The notes under the pieces were generated by a model. It did not search any database. It worked only from the letters and a program-made list of their open reading frames with translations, and was not told the origin of the DNA. A program made the position numbers and the translations under genes. 64,000 nt of DNA from positions 107,134 through 171,133 of the forward strand of contig JBAZLV010000001.1 of assembly GCA_041650055.1 (NCBI GenBank), read 5' to 3'. Below are positions 17,401-24,167 of the stretch, in pieces. How positions within the stretch are numbered: the stretch's first letter is position 1; the number at the start of each line of letters is the position of its first letter. This DNA is from JBAZLV01 sp041650055 (GTDB lineage Bacteria > Nitrospirota > UBA9217).

Positions 17401-20219
17401 CGCTCGGCCGTGAAACAGGAGCCCTGCATGCAAAACAGGATCATCATATTGAGATTTTGTTTGATAAGGAAACGTATGCCCCGGGTGAAACAGCGCGTGC
17501 ACTGATCCAATCTCCGTATCCCGCCGCAGAAATGCTTTTTACCATAGAACGGGAAAAGTTCCTTTTCAAGAAAAGAGGAATTGTAGAAGGCGGGATTTCT
17601 GTCGTTGAATTCAAGGTTACCCGTGAAATGATTCCAAACTGTTATGCAGGGGTAATACTTGTTCCTAAAGGATTGGCGTCTTCAGAAACACAGAATGACC
17701 ACTCTATTAAAACAGGTTATGCTCCGTTTAGGGTTTCCCTGGACGAAAAAAAAGTTCGGGTGCTTGTTGTGCAAAAAAACAAGCAGGTAAAGCCAGGAGA
17801 AAGTATCCGGGTGGATTTCGAAACACTGGATCAAGGAGGCAAGCCGGTATCCGCGGAACTTGCAGTCATGGTTTTTGATGAGGCTGTTCATGCATTACGC
17901 GAGCAGGATTTCCCTGATGTTCTTGCTTCAGTCTATGCAAACCGCGGCCTTTCCATGAGAACATTTGACAACAGGTATGTCAAGGGAGATCAGATCGTTT
18001 CTGATGTGGTTCCTTTTCCGGGTGAAAAAAATAAAGTTTCCGCTTCTCGGCAACGAGTGTTTCGGGATAGTGCTTATTATCACCCCTCACTGGTTACGGG
18101 GCAGGATGGAAAAGCCTCGGTTCAATTCACTCTCCCGAATAATCCTGCACAGTGGAGAATGGTGGCTGTCGCAATTACCAGGGATGACAAGTTTGGTTAT
18201 GGATCGTCCGGCATAGCGGTGCCATTGCCACTTCTGGGGCAGCCAATGATTCCTGAATTTGTACGATCAGGAGATATATTTCAGCTTGGAGTGCCTATCC
18301 AGCTTGCTGAAGGTATACAGGGAGAGGTGATTGTTTCAACCGCGCTTTCGGAAAACGGTCCCATTCTGTTTTCAGATTTTAAAAATGAGTTCCGTTCCGC
18401 TGTCTCTCTTGCTGGAGGAGAACAGAAAACAGTCATGATTCCGTGTGTAGCAAGAACCAAAGGAACTGCCGTACTGACCATTACGGCGCAGGTAAAAGGG
18501 AAGAACAAAGACGACGATTCTGTAACCTTCCAGCAATTCATGCCGGTTTCTTTCCCGGTTTATGATACGGTTTTTTCCAAGACAACGATTATCTCGGGAG
18601 AGATTGAGAAAGAACATCATGAAAAAATAACGATACCTGAATCGCGGGTCAAACCTGATGCCGGCGGACTTGAGATATCGCTTGCAAGTACTGCATTCTC
18701 GCAGCTGGATGAGAGCGTTCGTTATCAGCTTCAGGATTCGGATCATGGTCTTGAACAGATCACAAGCCTCTTGCTCGTTCTCATGCAATCGCAGGATTTC
18801 TGGAAAAGATCGAAGATAAATGTGCCTGGAGAAAAATCTATTATTCAAGAAAAACTGGAAGCCCTTCGGTCGCTTCAAAACGAAGACGGCGGTTTTATCT
18901 ACTGGCCATCTGACCGGCGTTCTGATCCGTGGATATCCGCGCTTGTTGCACCACTTCTGATACGAGCAGAAGAGCTGAAATATCAAATCCCCAAGGAAGT
19001 AAAAAACAGTCTTGGCGCGTATTTGAAAAACAAACTGAAACATATTCCCAGCGCGCTCCGAAAGTGTTCGTGGAATTGCAATGCATATTACCGGATACAT
19101 CTCTTAACCGGCATGTATTCCCTTGGGCTTGCAGATAAATCGTATTACCAGGAATACCTTGCAAAGCGGAAAGAGTTGCCGCTTGATGCCAGAATTCAGC
19201 TTGCCCTCCTTTTGTCTCAGATCCAGGGCTGGAAAACTCAATCGGAACTTCTTTTCGATGAAATAAAAAAAGAGCTTGATCTGAAATCAATAACGCAATC
19301 AATCGAAGACCAGACACCGCTTCCCGGCTTATGGCAATGGCTTTCTTCTCCCATTGTAACGGCAAGCAATGCACTTCATCTTTTTCTTGTCCGCGAGCCT
19401 GATCATCCCGCTGTCCCTGTGCTTACTCGCTTTCTTCTTGATGCTCGTTCTCAGGGACGATGGAAAAATTCCTATGAGAATGCCATTGCATGCAATGTCC
19501 TGTTCAAATTGTTTGCGCAAAAAGAACAGCCGGAATCTGATTTTACCGCAACAATCAAACTTGCCGCAAAGAAAATTTTCGAGACAGATTTTAAAGGAGA
19601 TGAGACGAGCCGCTCTGAAATCAACGTTCCTGTGAAGGATATTTCTCCTGGGATGTCTGATCTTTTTTTCAGAAAAGAAAATCTTTATTACACCGTACAG
19701 TATGCGTATATATTACAGGATATCCAGCCTGCCCGACAGAAAGGATTTTATGTTGAGCGGAAGATTTCACGTTTTAATCCTTCTCAGGCACAGGCACAAG
19801 ACCAGGTGTATACAGACAGAATTTCTTTGGGACAGATCGTTGCAATTGAATTAACCATTGCCGTTCCCCAGACAGGATTTCGTTTTGCTGTTGTTGATCC
19901 TTTGCCCGCCGGATTGAAGGCAGTTGATACTGTCTTGGGAGCAATTTCGCAACAAGGGATCAACGCAGATACATCCGATCAAGATAAAAATAAAAATTCA
20001 TTTTCGCCGTTTCCATATCCTTTTAATCACGTGGAATTAGGGAAAGACGGAATCAAACTTTTTGCCAATGAAATCAAGCCGGGAGTGTACCATTATACCT
20101 ATCTTGCACAGGCTGTAATGCCAGGAACATTCGAGCATCCGGGAACAACGGCTGTCTTTATGTATAATCCGGAACAGCATGGAAGAGGGGCGGAAGGAAT
20201 ATTTCACGTTGAACCGTAA
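14433..20219 (+). CDS. Bacterial alpha-2-macroglobulin lacking the thioester cysteine
   Basis: 1928 aa, the largest protein in the window. A signal peptide (about 1-27, ending 'SFSHAQ') without a lipobox suggests a secreted or periplasmic protein. A Big_5-like Ig fold opens it ('ALAPATEYHVRITKGIKAL'), followed by MG-type domains ('YRPGDTVELKGIARYR', 'VYRP' motif), the A2M core ('GQDGKASVQFTLPNN', 'WRMVAVAITRDDKFG'), the alpha-helical toroid and a C-terminal receptor-like domain. Where thioester A2Ms have CxEQ, this reads 'DSDHGLEQITS': Gly1439 replaces the Cys, so no thioester can form. Family members trap proteases by conformational change. The usual partner pbpC is absent. AGGAAGAGG precedes the ATG. 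Confidence 0.9.
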   Translation: MNAAYFRVRKILFCTCCLFLTVSFSHAQTVLTDLQIAYYSPEGENSVQAQIQIIFNKPLIPSGTSDANRAHEILSHFKVTPVSEGVFRFLGANTVIYESKYALAPATEYHVRITKGIKALDGSALKSSFSWSFRTPGPRILYVTPQNLDHAVLDQEITVVSSQPLDTASLNEHVRFVEDRPSVQEESIPFEITTSPENAKRNRLLKTNQHEFRYSIKPVSQLKTDTRYSVTIKAGVRGIQGNLRTPADVTASFKTFSPFRFLKMERKYDAPSNLNASYELIFTNGVTLQEMNQRTVLKEGKATFTNKLIGLFERVTKNQNKKQIQASSDHALFSVHENAVKINNTYLHADKDYEISLEKDLTDIYGQKLENSQQVRFHSGSLQPAIFVPESLYRISRKDDPLIQIEVQAIEKLLGKISTVNPIDLLGVHLPKDLRALAQRIKGEYETFPGAREKNKQERHEINLKPKLNQDGFGAVLYDFYAPEEGKRQSYPDGEHVHHTGLLFRTDLDVHVKISPQDGIVFVTSLTTGEPQLGAKVSIHRTDTKQPCASGITDSRGVFLLNSKEMLVCLRQGKNKRSKQTREEGQGNTDFELRYAKDIRSTLSLIVTKGSDWTFLQINPDNANAAHLDSSISSAWEDTEAVPAGMIFSDHAVYRPGDTVELKGIARYRSFGTLNKEVNAQFDVALHNPDGTRMKLNPVLSNEFGTFSIKVPIRKYFVSGPYTIIATSRKTRLKYQGSFEVAHLYSHVNVHMVANKSIILPGEKLHILIDADSHVAAPRADSEATIKITGKQVSVHPKGWNDFHFGIPESIHRELYGKEPSIQDQTNEIILNSQGKSSYTPSLSMQGIHTPIEYSFDLVVRDSQGQSATASAKTTVFPHPLLAGMKIREKFGKARKRIEVLLIVVDPDGKPQPGVPLVLTLKRRHIEMHSGQESSSMKIEETDADSCEVMSSEKPVTCVLMPPSAGSYVIQAGFKENPQPGTEVRRTFYALGRETGALHAKQDHHIEILFDKETYAPGETARALIQSPYPAAEMLFTIEREKFLFKKRGIVEGGISVVEFKVTREMIPNCYAGVILVPKGLASSETQNDHSIKTGYAPFRVSLDEKKVRVLVVQKNKQVKPGESIRVDFETLDQGGKPVSAELAVMVFDEAVHALREQDFPDVLASVYANRGLSMRTFDNRYVKGDQIVSDVVPFPGEKNKVSASRQRVFRDSAYYHPSLVTGQDGKASVQFTLPNNPAQWRMVAVAITRDDKFGYGSSGIAVPLPLLGQPMIPEFVRSGDIFQLGVPIQLAEGIQGEVIVSTALSENGPILFSDFKNEFRSAVSLAGGEQKTVMIPCVARTKGTAVLTITAQVKGKNKDDDSVTFQQFMPVSFPVYDTVFSKTTIISGEIEKEHHEKITIPESRVKPDAGGLEISLASTAFSQLDESVRYQLQDSDHGLEQITSLLLVLMQSQDFWKRSKINVPGEKSIIQEKLEALRSLQNEDGGFIYWPSDRRSDPWISALVAPLLIRAEELKYQIPKEVKNSLGAYLKNKLKHIPSALRKCSWNCNAYYRIHLLTGMYSLGLADKSYYQEYLAKRKELPLDARIQLALLLSQIQGWKTQSELLFDEIKKELDLKSITQSIEDQTPLPGLWQWLSSPIVTASNALHLFLVREPDHPAVPVLTRFLLDARSQGRWKNSYENAIACNVLFKLFAQKEQPESDFTATIKLAAKKIFETDFKGDETSRSEINVPVKDISPGMSDLFFRKENLYYTVQYAYILQDIQPARQKGFYVERKISRFNPSQAQAQDQVYTDRISLGQIVAIELTIAVPQTGFRFAVVDPLPAGLKAVDTVLGAISQQGINADTSDQDKNKNSFSPFPYPFNHVELGKDGIKLFANEIKPGVYHYTYLAQAVMPGTFEHPGTTAVFMYNPEQHGRGAEGIFHVEP

Positions 20220-20242
20220 AGACTCAAAAATCAGGAGCGAGC

Positions 20243-20737
20243 ATGAAACGAATTGACAAAGCTGTATTAGACAATCTTGTTGAAAAGGCACAAAACGCGC
20301 CCAGAAAACGGGCGAACTTTAACCTGCATCAGGAATTAAACGATCCGGTGCAGCGCTTATGCATTGCCATGGAGCCCGATACGTATGTCAGACCCCATCG
20401 GCATTCTGATCCACCATCTTGGGAGGTACTGACCATCCTTCGAGGTGCTCTCGGTGTGCTTTTTTTCGATGAGTCAGGAAACGTTATGGAACGGATTGTC
20501 CTTGACGTAAAGGGCCCAATAACCACTTTCGAATTTCCTGAGAATACCTGGCACGCTCCATTTTCCCTTGAACCAGGAACGGTTGTCTTTGAAGTAAAGC
20601 AGGGACCGTACAAGCCGATACCTGAAATTCATCAGGCCCCGTGGTCTCCTCGAGAAGACAGCTCTGATGCCAGTCGGTTTCTTGCATGGTGCAAAAAAGC
20701 TAAACCGAATGATTCTTTTGATAAATCAATGAATTAG
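20243..20737 (+). CDS. WbuC-family cupin metalloprotein
   Basis: 164 aa. A single cupin barrel with metal-ligand histidines in 'VRPHRHSDPPSWEVLTILRG' and a late motif 'PENTWHAPFSLEPG'. The N-terminal part ('DNLVEKAQNAPRKRANFNLH') and 'PVQRLCIAMEPDTYVRPHRH' are typical of the WbuC family, often found in O-antigen clusters, whose reaction is unknown. Good ribosome site (AGGAG) before the ATG, 23 bases after the macroglobulin gene. Here it lies far from the polysaccharide genes, so a role in that pathway is not supported by position. Confidence 0.85.
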   Translation: MKRIDKAVLDNLVEKAQNAPRKRANFNLHQELNDPVQRLCIAMEPDTYVRPHRHSDPPSWEVLTILRGALGVLFFDESGNVMERIVLDVKGPITTFEFPENTWHAPFSLEPGTVVFEVKQGPYKPIPEIHQAPWSPREDSSDASRFLAWCKKAKPNDSFDKSMN

Positions 20738-20783
20738 AAAACAATTGAAAGCCATCAAAGTGCTTGCAATTCATCTTTCGTTG

Positions 20784-20813
20784 TTGTATCTTTTTTCCTG
20801 GCGAATTTACTAT
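20784..20813 (+). promoter_or_regulatory. Candidate promoter of the Ig-like lipoprotein gene
   Basis: TTGTAT (20784-20789), 18-base spacer, TACTAT (20808-20813), about 25 bases before the start codon. With the terminator at 21603-21635 it would frame the lipoprotein as a separate transcription unit. Confidence 0.45.
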
Positions 20814-20838
20814 TTGTAGTAAAAATAAGGAGCAGCGC

Positions 20839-21522
20839 ATGAAGAATTTGAAATTGTATGGATTATGTATTTTAGTGTTTGCAGTTGCTGTAGGAATCAT
20901 GAGCTGCGGAATCAGTGAAGACAATTCGACATATACGGCGATTACAGTCAGTCCGAAAAATATCATTGTATCTGGAGTGGCATCACCGGGTATATCAACA
21001 CGGCAATTTTCAGCATTTGGCACATTAGATGGTGCACAAATTGATCTTACAAAAACCGGCTTTATTAGATGGAGTTCATCAAATGAAAACGTCGCTACTA
21101 TTAGTTCAGCTGGCCTTGCTACGTTATTGACAAAAGGAGAAACCACTATTACAGCAACAGATACGCAAGTAGGTATTTCAGGTACTGCTTACCTTAATGT
21201 TCAAACGTCAACACCTTCATCACTTAATATAACTCCGGCTGATCCTACTAGAGATCTCGCGAATAAAACTCAGCAGTTTGCTGCCAGCGTGGTATTATTA
21301 GATACTAGTGCAGTTGACGTGACAGCATTTGCGACATGGAGCTCTTCAAATTTAAGCGTTGCAACTATTGCTAATACTCCGGGTATAGCCGGCAATGGAC
21401 TTGCTACATTCTCAGATACTCCTGGGGCAACTACTATTACAGCAACTGTAACTCTTACTACAGCAGCCGGTACCACGAGTACTCATACAAAAACATCGAT
21501 ATTAACAACGGTGATTCCCTAA
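20839..21522 (+). CDS. Lipoprotein with two bacterial Ig-like (BIG2) domains
   Basis: 227 aa from ATG 20839, chosen because AAGGAG (20827-20832) lies 6 bases upstream. Longer in-frame starts such as 20764 lack a site and would bury the signal peptide. Lipoprotein signal with lipobox 'GIMSC' (Cys about 21), then two BIG2-type beta domains: about 30-120 ('WSSSNENVATISSAGLATLLTKG') and 125-225 ('WSSSNLSVATIANTPG'). Very rich in Thr, Ser and Ala. Probably exposed on the cell surface or in the periplasm; function unknown. Such domains occur in adhesins and cell-surface proteins, but this one has no other domain and no repeats beyond the two. Confidence 0.8.
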   Translation: MKNLKLYGLCILVFAVAVGIMSCGISEDNSTYTAITVSPKNIIVSGVASPGISTRQFSAFGTLDGAQIDLTKTGFIRWSSSNENVATISSAGLATLLTKGETTITATDTQVGISGTAYLNVQTSTPSSLNITPADPTRDLANKTQQFAASVVLLDTSAVDVTAFATWSSSNLSVATIANTPGIAGNGLATFSDTPGATTITATVTLTTAAGTTSTHTKTSILTTVIP

Positions 21523-21544
21523 CCAGGAAAAGCGTACTTTTTTC

Positions 21545-21573
21545 TTGCATTCCTGATAGCGATATGGTAAAAC
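21545..21573 (+). promoter_or_regulatory. Weak candidate promoter upstream of the rimP leader hairpin
   Basis: TTGCAT (21545-21550), 17-base spacer, TAAAAC (21568-21573). The -10 box is poor (it lacks the final T). It is listed because any rimP promoter must lie upstream of the hairpin at 21603-21627, and this is the best match I see between 21523 and 21602. Confidence 0.25.
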
Positions 21574-21602
21574 CAAATCAACACTCCGGGAAGTTTTCTT
21601 TG

Positions 21603-21635
21603 AGAGTGGGCATTTTTTGCCCACTCTTTTTATTT
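21603..21635 (+). terminator. Perfect intrinsic terminator directly before rimP
   Basis: AGAGTGGGCA (21603-21612), TTTTT loop, TGCCCACTCT (21618-21627), then a T-rich run to 21635. A 10-bp perfect stem followed by U's is a textbook terminator. It starts 80 bases after the lipoprotein stop and ends 11 bases before the rimP ATG, leaving no room for a normal promoter in between. It either ends the lipoprotein mRNA or acts as an attenuator in the rimP-nusA leader. Confidence 0.88.
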
Positions 21636-21646
21636 GGGGTAATGTA

Positions 21647-22108
21647 ATGTCAGATACCGTAAAGGAAATACAAGAGCGGCTTAATCCTATTCTGGAATCT
21701 TTGGGGCTTTTGCTTTGGGATATTGAGTTCCAAAAACAAGGGCCAAAGTGGCTTCTTAGAATATATATCGATCGGGAAGCGGGTGGCGTGACGCTTGATG
21801 ACTGTGAAGCAGTAAGTAAGGACTTAAGCATGATTCTGGATATTGAAGATGTTATTACCCATGCGTATACACTCGAAATTTCCTCCCCAGGACTTGACCG
21901 GTCATTATCAAAACCAGACCATTTTACCCGATTTACAGGTAGCAAAATAAAAATCAAAACCTATGAACCGATCAACGATCAAAAAGTTTTTCGAGCAAAA
22001 CTTTTAGGTATCCATGAAGGAAAAGTAAGAATTGAACTTGATAACGGAAACTCGTTGGATATTTTATTAAGCAAGATCGCGCAGGCATCTCTCGAAGTCA
22101 AATTATAG
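21647..22108 (+). CDS. rimP: Ribosome maturation factor RimP
   Basis: 153 aa from ATG 21647, with GGGGT (21636-21640) as ribosome site; an in-frame ATG at 21617 lies inside the terminator hairpin and is rejected. Two-domain RimP: N-terminal alpha/beta ('ILESLGLLLWDIEFQKQGP', 'LRIYIDREAGGVTLDDCEAVS') and the central motif 'LEISSPGLDRSLSKPDHF', followed by an SH3-like C-terminal domain. It assists 30S assembly. First gene of the rimP-nusA-infB operon. Confidence 0.95.
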   Translation: MSDTVKEIQERLNPILESLGLLLWDIEFQKQGPKWLLRIYIDREAGGVTLDDCEAVSKDLSMILDIEDVITHAYTLEISSPGLDRSLSKPDHFTRFTGSKIKIKTYEPINDQKVFRAKLLGIHEGKVRIELDNGNSLDILLSKIAQASLEVKL

Positions 22109-22170
22109 TTATTTGAGAACTCATTTTTTATCTAAACAGGTCCAAGAACGGATTTGAGGAGGCACAACCG

Positions 22171-23508
22171 ATGAGTCAGGAATTGATTCAGGTGATTGAC
22201 CAGATTAGCAAGGAAAAAGGCATTTCAAAGGACATGGTGATAGAGGCTGTTGAATCAGCCTTGGTGAGCGCTGCAAAAAAGAAGTATGGCACCCAGCGTA
22301 TTGCGGTACAGATCGATCCCAAACGTGGGGACATCATCATGTACGCGTACAAAAAGGTTGTTCAGGAAGTTGTAAATCCTGAAGAAGAAATTCCTCTTGA
22401 GGAAGCCATAGCCCTGTATCCGGAAGCACAGATGGATGGTGAAGTTCCCCTTCAGGTTGAGTTCCAAGGGTTCGGCCGGATAGCAGCCCAGACTGCGCGT
22501 CAGGTGATTGTCCAAAAAGTTCGAGAAGCTGAACGTGATGTTATCTTGAAGGAGTTCAATGATAAACTCGGCCAGCTTGTGAACGGCATCGTCCTTCGAC
22601 ATGAAAAGGGTGCCTATTACATTGATCTGGGAAAAACGGAAGCAGTCTTGCCCGCTCGCGAACAGATTCAGCGGGAAAATTACCGGAGAGGAGACCGGGT
22701 TAGAGCTTATGTGTTCGAGGTTCGCGATACATCTAAAGGGCCTCAAGTTGTGCTTTCCCGCGCTCATCCTGATTTTGTTGCTCGATTGTTTGAAATGGAA
22801 GTCCCCGAGATTTATGAAAATATCGTTGAGATTAAAGGAGTGGTTCGCGAAGCTGGAGATAGAACGAAAATTGCGGTTGCTTCCAAGGATCCCCAGATTG
22901 ATCCGGTAGGTGCTTGTGTGGGCATGAAGGGTTCTCGGGTTCAGGCAGTTGTCCGTGAACTGCGAGGAGAAAAAATTGATATTATTCCCTGGTCCGAAGA
23001 TCCTCGCATTCTTATTGCAAAAGCATTAAGCCCCGCTGTTGTTGAAAAGGTAGGTGTGACCGAAGAAGACCGTTCTGCGCTTGCCGTGGTTGCCGATTCC
23101 CAGCTTTCGCTTGCAATCGGGAAAAAAGGCCAGAATGTGAGGCTTGCAGCCAAGCTTACCGGATGGAAAATCGATATTCTGAGCGAATCCGAATATGATC
23201 AGGAACGGCAGAAAGAACGTGAACAGGAGATCGAAGCAGCTATTGTGGAAGAAACCAGGAAAATGGTGGAAGAAACCGGAACAGGAGAAAACAATCAACC
23301 TGAAGAATCCAACGGGATAGACGAAGATATTACAAACATAGATGGTGTTGGTCAAAAAACAGCCGAGCAGCTTCGGCTTGCAGGATATGATACTGTGGAA
23401 AAAATAGCCGCCATGGCCGATGAAGAAATTCTCGCCGTGCCAGGCATTGGCGAAAAGACAGCCCAAAAAATTCTTATTTCAGCCCGTGAATTGATACAAA
23501 ACAGATAA
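22171..23508 (+). CDS. nusA: Transcription termination/antitermination factor NusA
   Basis: 445 aa. N-terminal RNA-polymerase-binding domain (1-130, 'VIEAVESALVSAAKKKYG'), S1 domain (about 135-200, 'GIVLRHEKGAYYIDLGKTEAVLP'), two KH domains (about 205-345, 'CVGMKGSRVQAVVRELRGEKIDII', 'LAIGKKGQNVRLAAKLTGWKIDI'), an acidic linker and one C-terminal helix-hairpin-helix unit (about 385-445, 'ITNIDGVGQKTAEQL', 'LAVPGIGEKTAQKI'). A single HhH unit replaces the two AR repeats of E. coli. Strong GAGGAGG before the ATG. Modulates pausing and termination, and may feed back on its own leader (see the terminator before rimP). Confidence 0.97.
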   Translation: MSQELIQVIDQISKEKGISKDMVIEAVESALVSAAKKKYGTQRIAVQIDPKRGDIIMYAYKKVVQEVVNPEEEIPLEEAIALYPEAQMDGEVPLQVEFQGFGRIAAQTARQVIVQKVREAERDVILKEFNDKLGQLVNGIVLRHEKGAYYIDLGKTEAVLPAREQIQRENYRRGDRVRAYVFEVRDTSKGPQVVLSRAHPDFVARLFEMEVPEIYENIVEIKGVVREAGDRTKIAVASKDPQIDPVGACVGMKGSRVQAVVRELRGEKIDIIPWSEDPRILIAKALSPAVVEKVGVTEEDRSALAVVADSQLSLAIGKKGQNVRLAAKLTGWKIDILSESEYDQERQKEREQEIEAAIVEETRKMVEETGTGENNQPEESNGIDEDITNIDGVGQKTAEQLRLAGYDTVEKIAAMADEEILAVPGIGEKTAQKILISARELIQNR

Positions 23509-23519
23509 GTGTCTGTACC

Positions 23520-24119
23520 ATGAGCAGTCATCAGCCAAAAAGAACCTGCATAGGGTGCCGACGTATTGGAAACAAAGAAGATATGGTCAGAGTGGTTGCA
23601 GGACCGCCTTCTTCAGCAGATTCGTCGCTTATTATAGATTATCGTGAAAAATTGCCCGGACGTGCGGCATATATTTGTCCGACATACGCATGTATTCAGA
23701 AGGCAATAACGAAAGCTCAGATAACAAAAGCACTCAAGAGCAAGGCCAGGATTCCCTCAACAGGAGAATTTATTGCGCTGCTGCGAGAGAGTATTGAACG
23801 TAAAATACAATCTCTTGTTGCCATGGCACAAAAAGCGGACAAACTGGCAGCCGGGTATTCTGGAGTGCGCGATGCCCTGGAAAAAAACCGTGTCAAGCTG
23901 CTTTTATATGCGCATGATTTCTCAGAAGGAAGCCGGGGAAAAATAGAGAATGCGGACAAAGAACATATTCGCCAGGCAACATTCTTTACCCGCGAGACGC
24001 TGGGAAGGCTTTTAAATCGTGAATTGGTCGGAGTTATCGCACTAGAAGATTCTGGGCTTGCAGATGCGATTTGGAAAGAGGCGGAAAGATTAAAAGACTT
24101 GATAAATACAAATGAGTAG
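23520..24119 (+). CDS. YlxR-L7Ae fusion RNA-binding protein
   Basis: 199 aa. N-terminal YlxR/DUF448 domain (about 1-85) with the hallmark 'RTCIGCRR' and 'GRAAYICPTYACIQKA'; C-terminal L7Ae/L30e-like domain (about 95-185; 'SLVAMAQKADKLAAGYSGVRDAL', 'VKLLLYAHDFSEGS'). In Bacillus these are separate genes (ylxR, ylxQ) in the same place between nusA and infB; here they are one polypeptide. Both are small RNA-binding folds; YlxR has been connected with RNase P and global regulation. Lies 11 bases after nusA. Confidence 0.9.
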   Translation: MSSHQPKRTCIGCRRIGNKEDMVRVVAGPPSSADSSLIIDYREKLPGRAAYICPTYACIQKAITKAQITKALKSKARIPSTGEFIALLRESIERKIQSLVAMAQKADKLAAGYSGVRDALEKNRVKLLLYAHDFSEGSRGKIENADKEHIRQATFFTRETLGRLLNRELVGVIALEDSGLADAIWKEAERLKDLINTNE

Positions 24120-24167
24120 AGTAAAATATTTTTTTATTCACATCTCTTTTTGGAGAAAAGGATTGTT

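Noticed and set aside
18372..19100. Long open frame on the - strand opposite the macroglobulin gene
   Set aside because: No recognisable domain or ribosome site, and it lies fully inside a convincing + strand gene. The same holds for 31054-31704 opposite pnp.
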